From contig DLGQ01000112.1 of assembly GCA_002482775.1 (NCBI GenBank), positions 1 through 26,585 of the forward strand: a stretch of DNA of 26,585 nt, given 5' to 3'. Position 1 is the stretch's first letter, and each line of letters starts with the position of its first letter. Position numbers and translations under genes: made by a program. Below the pieces are notes generated by a model. It did not search any database, was not told where the DNA came from, and saw only the letters and a program-made list of their open reading frames with translations. This document shows positions 23,287 to 26,585 of this stretch, one piece after another. This DNA comes from Flavobacteriales bacterium UBA7690 (lineage in GTDB: Bacteria > Bacteroidota > Bacteroidia > Flavobacteriales_F > PHOS-HE28).

Positions 23287-24651
23287 TCAGTTGCGGTACT
23301 TCACCGCGCCTTGTGCGAGCAAATGCTCGATGTCGTTGTTCACGCTGAGGATCAAGAGCGATGTCGCCGTGCAGAACACCGGACTGGTGATGCAATGGTG
23401 ACCGTTCCAACTACCGTCCTGGTTCTGGATCTCCACTAGGCGACCGGTGGTCTGGCCGTACCAGTTCTTCCAACTGTTATCCTTGGCGATCACCAACGAT
23501 TCGCCCGTCTGCAAGAAGCTGAGGAATTCCTCGCCGCCGTTGTTGCCGAAACCCGAAACGACATTGTCCGCTTGCGCTTGGGTCTTCGCGGCGTTATAGA
23601 CGTTCCAGGCGGTGTTCATCTTCTCGGCCTCGGCAGGGGTGTAGCCCACTTCTTCCAAGGTCTTGCTATCCACTTCGGCATCCTTCGCCACTTTGCCTTC
23701 CTTCTTCGCACGCTCCACACGTTCGTTCACCTCACGCGCTTGAGCTGCACTGTTGCGTGTGCTGCTGCTAACGGCGTAGAGGGTTACGCCCGCTGCGCGA
23801 TCAGTAGCCATACTGCCCGTGTTCGCATCGAAGTTGGCTTTTTGGTAATCGCGCGCCAGATCAAGCGACTCGTCGTTCACTTCAGCGCCCACGCTCTTCG
23901 CGCTTTCCAAGGCACTGGCGGCGAAAGAGGATTGCAGCACACCGGCCCAACCATCGCCTTGCACACTGCCGTCGGCGTTCTGCGACCGTTGGATCATGCT
24001 CACGCACGTGTTCAGTGCGCGTTTGGAACGTAGGAACAACGCATGGTCCTCACCGATCTTCGCGATCAGGTTGCTGAGGAACTGAGCGGTCAACGCGACA
24101 TCGATGTTCGCGCCCAGCTTCGATTGGATCTGCGTGCCTGTGAGTTGCGTGACATTCACGGCGCCTTTCGGGGCGTTCTCCACTTGGGCCAAGAGGTACT
24201 CGGTGGCGCGTTTCAACTGTTGCGCTTGCTGGCCCTTGTCCGGTGAATTGCCCATGCGCAGCAGCGCCATGCCCACCATGGCCGTGGTAGCCGGATCGGT
24301 GCTTACCGCATGCGGATCCACGATGTCTTGCCGGGCGTGACTGCCGCAGCCGAAGCCGCCGTCATTGGCTTGTGCCTTGATCAACCACTCCAAGCCACGC
24401 TGCTCGGACTTCACCACGTTCTCCGGGGTTTGCAATACGAAGGAGGGATCCAGCCCTTCGCCTTCGTACACCGTTTTGAACACACAGCCCTTGGCCGGTT
24501 CCTTCACATTCGCCGTCAACGTTGGATCACCTGCGGGGACATGGCAGCGGGGAGCATCCACCGAGGCACCGGCCTGGCGGAAAGATACCAGCACCACTAC
24601 GGCACTGGTCGCAGCAAAGAGAGCGAACGGGATGAACAGGGACTTTCTCAT
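23287..24651 (-). CDS. Exported alpha/alpha-toroid (squalene-cyclase/prenyltransferase-like) protein
   Basis: The product has 454 residues. The N-terminus (MRKSLFIPFALFAATSAVVVLV) is a signal peptide or anchor. Three QW-like repeats are visible: GLEWLIKAQANDGGFG near 85-100, IQRSQNADGSVQGDGWAG near 219-236 and IQNQDGSWNGHHC near 405-417. These are typical of the toroid shared by squalene cyclases, prenyltransferases and complement-like proteins. A charged, helix-prone stretch (about 290-370, rich in Glu, Lys and Ala) interrupts the repeats. The DxDD acid motif of true cyclases was not seen, so a binding or structural role is more likely than cyclisation. It is divergent from the ThuA gene across 116 nt and convergent with the phosphatase gene. 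Confidence 0.75.
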   Translation of the reverse strand: MRKSLFIPFALFAATSAVVVLVSFRQAGASVDAPRCHVPAGDPTLTANVKEPAKGCVFKTVYEGEGLDPSFVLQTPENVVKSEQRGLEWLIKAQANDGGFGCGSHARQDIVDPHAVSTDPATTAMVGMALLRMGNSPDKGQQAQQLKRATEYLLAQVENAPKGAVNVTQLTGTQIQSKLGANIDVALTAQFLSNLIAKIGEDHALFLRSKRALNTCVSMIQRSQNADGSVQGDGWAGVLQSSFAASALESAKSVGAEVNDESLDLARDYQKANFDANTGSMATDRAAGVTLYAVSSSTRNSAAQAREVNERVERAKKEGKVAKDAEVDSKTLEEVGYTPAEAEKMNTAWNVYNAAKTQAQADNVVSGFGNNGGEEFLSFLQTGESLVIAKDNSWKNWYGQTTGRLVEIQNQDGSWNGHHCITSPVFCTATSLLILSVNNDIEHLLAQGAVKYRN

Positions 24652-24767
24652 GGTCGTTGGGTGTGTTGTGGCCGTAAGAAGGATGCTTCATTGTGGCCGT
24701 TTACATGATCCGGTACACACCGGTCCGCAACAGGTTCGATCCCCGTTGAACTAATTTCATCCGCGCC

Positions 24768-25784
24768 ATGCGCAATACGCTCTTCCTCGTTTCCGTTGCT
24801 GCCACCCTTTCGGTGAACGCCCAACGCGTGCTCCACTTCACCGCCACCTCCGGCTACGACCACGGTACACGCGATGTCTCCTTCGCTATGTTCACTTCCA
24901 TCGGGAATGAGATCGGAGCGGAAGTGGTGAACGACCCCACAGGCACCACCTTCTCCGATGCAAGCACGTTGGCCGAATTCGATGCCATCATCTTCAGCAA
25001 TACCAGCGGCAACAATATCCTGGATGCCACGCAACGCGCCAACTTCGAGCAATGGGTGAACGACGGCGGTAACGTGCTCGGCATCCACGCCGCCAGCGAT
25101 ACCTATCGGCACAGCACCGCCAACGGCAACAACACCGGCACGTGGGACTTCTTCCCGGAACTGATCGGTGCCAGCGTGCAGGAGGACCCGAACCATGTGG
25201 ATGGCACACCCACCTACACCATGCAGCGCGTGGGCGCACACCCCGCCACGTACAACGTGCCCGACCAGTGGGAGAAGGCCGAGGAATACTACTACTGGGA
25301 GAACGGCTACTTCGCGGAACTGAACACACCCATGCTGATCGTGGAGGAGACCGTAGGCCCCAACGGACTGGTGAACAGCTACGACGCACCGCGCACCATG
25401 AGCTGGTACCGCACACCGGGTAGCTCGCGCGTGGTCTATACCGCGCTGGGCCACACCGCTTCCAATTACATCGATGATGCGATCTTCCGCGCCCACGTGC
25501 GGGATGCGCTGGCGTGGTTGCTGGAAGGCGCGACCGGCATCGGTGAAGGAGATGCGACTCGAACGTTCCTGTTCCCCAACCCGACAAGCGATCAGCTTCA
25601 ACTACACGTGGGTCCCATCGGGCCGAACAGCGTTCTATCCGTGATCGATGCCAGTGGGCGCACCCTGCTTCGCGAACGCATGACCACGCAGCGCTTCACG
25701 ATCTCCACCACCAAACTTCAACCAGGTTCCTACACCGTTGTTCTAGGTGATGGTACACGAGCACCGCTGATGATCGTTCGGTAG
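24768..25784 (+). CDS. Secreted ThuA-domain protein with T9SS tail
   Basis: The product has 338 residues with a signal peptide (MRNTLFLVSVAATLSVNAQ). Residues about 20-255 form a ThuA-like domain with a class I glutamine amidotransferase-like fold: VLHFTATSGYDHGTRD, DAIIFSNTSG, WVNDGGNVLGIHAASDTYR, then SWYRTPGSSRVVYTALGHT. This family is linked to sugar utilisation and occurs in secreted glycan-related enzymes; the reaction is not established. Residues about 262-338 (RTFLFPNPTSDQLQLHV to APLMIVR) are a T9SS type A sorting domain, so it goes to the surface or medium. TAATTTCA at 24752-24759 is a weak -7-like match. A hairpin terminator follows at 25824. Confidence 0.9.
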   Translation: MRNTLFLVSVAATLSVNAQRVLHFTATSGYDHGTRDVSFAMFTSIGNEIGAEVVNDPTGTTFSDASTLAEFDAIIFSNTSGNNILDATQRANFEQWVNDGGNVLGIHAASDTYRHSTANGNNTGTWDFFPELIGASVQEDPNHVDGTPTYTMQRVGAHPATYNVPDQWEKAEEYYYWENGYFAELNTPMLIVEETVGPNGLVNSYDAPRTMSWYRTPGSSRVVYTALGHTASNYIDDAIFRAHVRDALAWLLEGATGIGEGDATRTFLFPNPTSDQLQLHVGPIGPNSVLSVIDASGRTLLRERMTTQRFTISTTKLQPGSYTVVLGDGTRAPLMIVR

Positions 25785-25823
25785 TCTGAACGAACCACGG
25801 AAGTAAGACATAGCCCGAACGCA

Positions 25824-25851
25824 GAACGCCGACCCTCGCAGGTCGGCGTTC
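25824..25851. terminator. Bidirectional hairpin terminator
   Basis: GAACGCCGACC and GGTCGGCGTTC form an 11-bp perfect stem with a 6-nt loop. It lies between the convergent ThuA-domain gene and typA, and can serve both. No strong T-tract is present. Confidence 0.7.
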
Positions 25852-25871
25852 CGCTATTCTAAAGGATTGAT

Positions 25872-26585
25872 CTAGCTGCTGTAAGCCTCGATGGACTTAC
25901 CGGCCTTCTTACGATCGTTCTCATCCAACAGGATCTTGCGGATGCGCAGGCTCTTCGGTGTCACCTCCAAGTATTCGTCGTTGGTGATGTATTCCATACA
26001 CTCCTCCAAACTGAACTTCACCGCAGGGGCGATGTTCTCCTTGTTGTCCGTGCCGCTGGCGCGCATGTTGGTGAGCTGTTTGCCTTTCAGCACGTTCACC
26101 ACCAGGTCGTCGGTCTTCGGGTTCTCGCCGATCACCTGGCCGCCGTAGACCTCCTCTCCTGGATCCACGAAGAAACGTCCGCGATCCTGCAGTTTGTTGA
26201 TGGAGAACGCCACCGCGGTTCCCGTGCCTTGGCTGATGATGCTGGCCGCACGACGCACGCCGAGCTCTCCTTTGTAAGGCTCGTAGCCTTTGAAACGGTG
26301 CGCGATGATGGCTTCACCCTCCGTGGCGGTGAGCAAGGGATTGCGCAGGCCGATGATGCCACGGGCAGGGATGTTGAACTCGATGTGTACGCGATCGCCT
26401 TTCAGTTCCACGCTGAGCAATTCGCCTTTGCGACGGCTCACGAGGTCGATCACCTTGCTGCTGAACTCCTCCGGCACTTGTACGGTGAGCACTTCCACCG
26501 GCTCGCAACGTTCGCCATCGATCTCTTTGTAGATCACCTGTGGCTGCCCCAATTGGAACTCGTAGCCCTCGCGGCGCATGGTCTC
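25872..26585 (-). CDS. typA: TypA/BipA ribosome-associated GTPase, C-terminal part
   Basis: The last 237 residues are visible; the gene runs off the right edge, so the GTPase domain is outside the window. The visible part covers the family's fifth-domain and C-terminal regions: ETMRREGYEFQLGQPQV, GKGEL-type segment SRRKGELLSVELKG, NIPARGIIGLRN, LLTATEGEAIIAHRF and GEEVYGGQVIGE, ending SLRIRKILLDENDRKKAGK. BipA is a translation-factor GTPase that aids 50S assembly and growth under stress. It is transcribed toward the ThuA gene and separated from it by a hairpin. Confidence 0.96.
   Translation of the reverse strand, partial: ETMRREGYEFQLGQPQVIYKEIDGERCEPVEVLTVQVPEEFSSKVIDLVSRRKGELLSVELKGDRVHIEFNIPARGIIGLRNPLLTATEGEAIIAHRFKGYEPYKGELGVRRAASIISQGTGTAVAFSINKLQDRGRFFVDPGEEVYGGQVIGENPKTDDLVVNVLKGKQLTNMRASGTDNKENIAPAVKFSLEECMEYITNDEYLEVTPKSLRIRKILLDENDRKKAGKSIEAYSS

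Noticed and set aside
24728..24750. A tRNA-like T-arm (GGTTCGATCCCCG) before the ThuA gene
   Set aside because: The arm folds with one mismatch, but no acceptor, anticodon or D-arm partner can be found upstream, so it is not a tRNA gene; a remnant cannot be shown.
24648..25601. A 317-codon minus-strand frame opposite the ThuA gene
   Set aside because: It is antisense to a well-supported secreted protein; the composition is rich in His, Gly, Val and Ala without motifs.

Overview
The window most likely comes from a Bacteroidota genome, probably a high-GC Flavobacteriales-type organism. Several secreted proteins end in type IX secretion (T9SS) type A sorting domains. The Y-family polymerase and the second DnaE are of the kinds usual in Bacteroidota, and ribosome-binding sites are mostly weak. 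No RNA gene, CRISPR array, transposase or phage gene was recognised. There is no gene-free stretch longer than about 215 bases.

Layout. Positions 1-1361 hold repeats and a dinB-type translesion polymerase. Positions 1481-2934 hold a frameshifted secreted seven-repeat 'TDGT' protein. Two tandem minus-strand genes (6742 down to 3057) encode large secreted beta-propeller proteins with T9SS tails. Positions 6956-11433 form a two-gene ABC transporter operon whose second product fuses a permease to an M1 metallopeptidase. A 34-nt perfect palindrome follows. Positions 11545-14064 encode a TPR sensor histidine kinase and a NarL-type response regulator. Converging on these with a 4-nt gap is a minus-strand DnaE2-type polymerase (17398-14069). 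Upstream of it lie a duplicated 3' fragment of a metallo-beta-lactamase-fold gene, an IgGFc-binding-like secreted protein (19114-17582) and the intact hydrolase gene (20417-19296). The right part holds a secreted purple-acid-phosphatase-like enzyme, a secreted alpha/alpha-toroid (squalene-cyclase-like) protein, a secreted ThuA-domain protein and the C-terminal 237 residues of TypA/BipA, cut by the window edge.

How the genes relate. DinB and the second DnaE are usually partners in mutagenic lesion bypass. Here they lie 12.7 kb apart on opposite strands, with secretion and signalling genes between them. The cargo proteins would be exported through the Sec system and then T9SS to the cell surface. 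The ABC/M1 operon and the kinase/regulator pair are each self-contained modules.

The most unusual signal is a set of short repeats that touches both polymerase genes. A GTCGAC-armed palindrome with the same flank (GCACCCGTAG) occurs upstream of dinB and inside dnaE. Five tandem heptamers (AATGNNN) form the translation start of dinB. Two inverted blocks of five heptamers (GAGCNNN and GCTCNNN), plus other repeat units, sit in frame inside dnaE and appear to lengthen the protein at three places. The second strong signal is a 110-bp direct repeat, about 95% identical, of a gene's 3' end. It flanks a 1.7-kb segment with the IgGFc-like gene, and its substitutions are mostly synonymous, as if one copy came from a diverged homologue.
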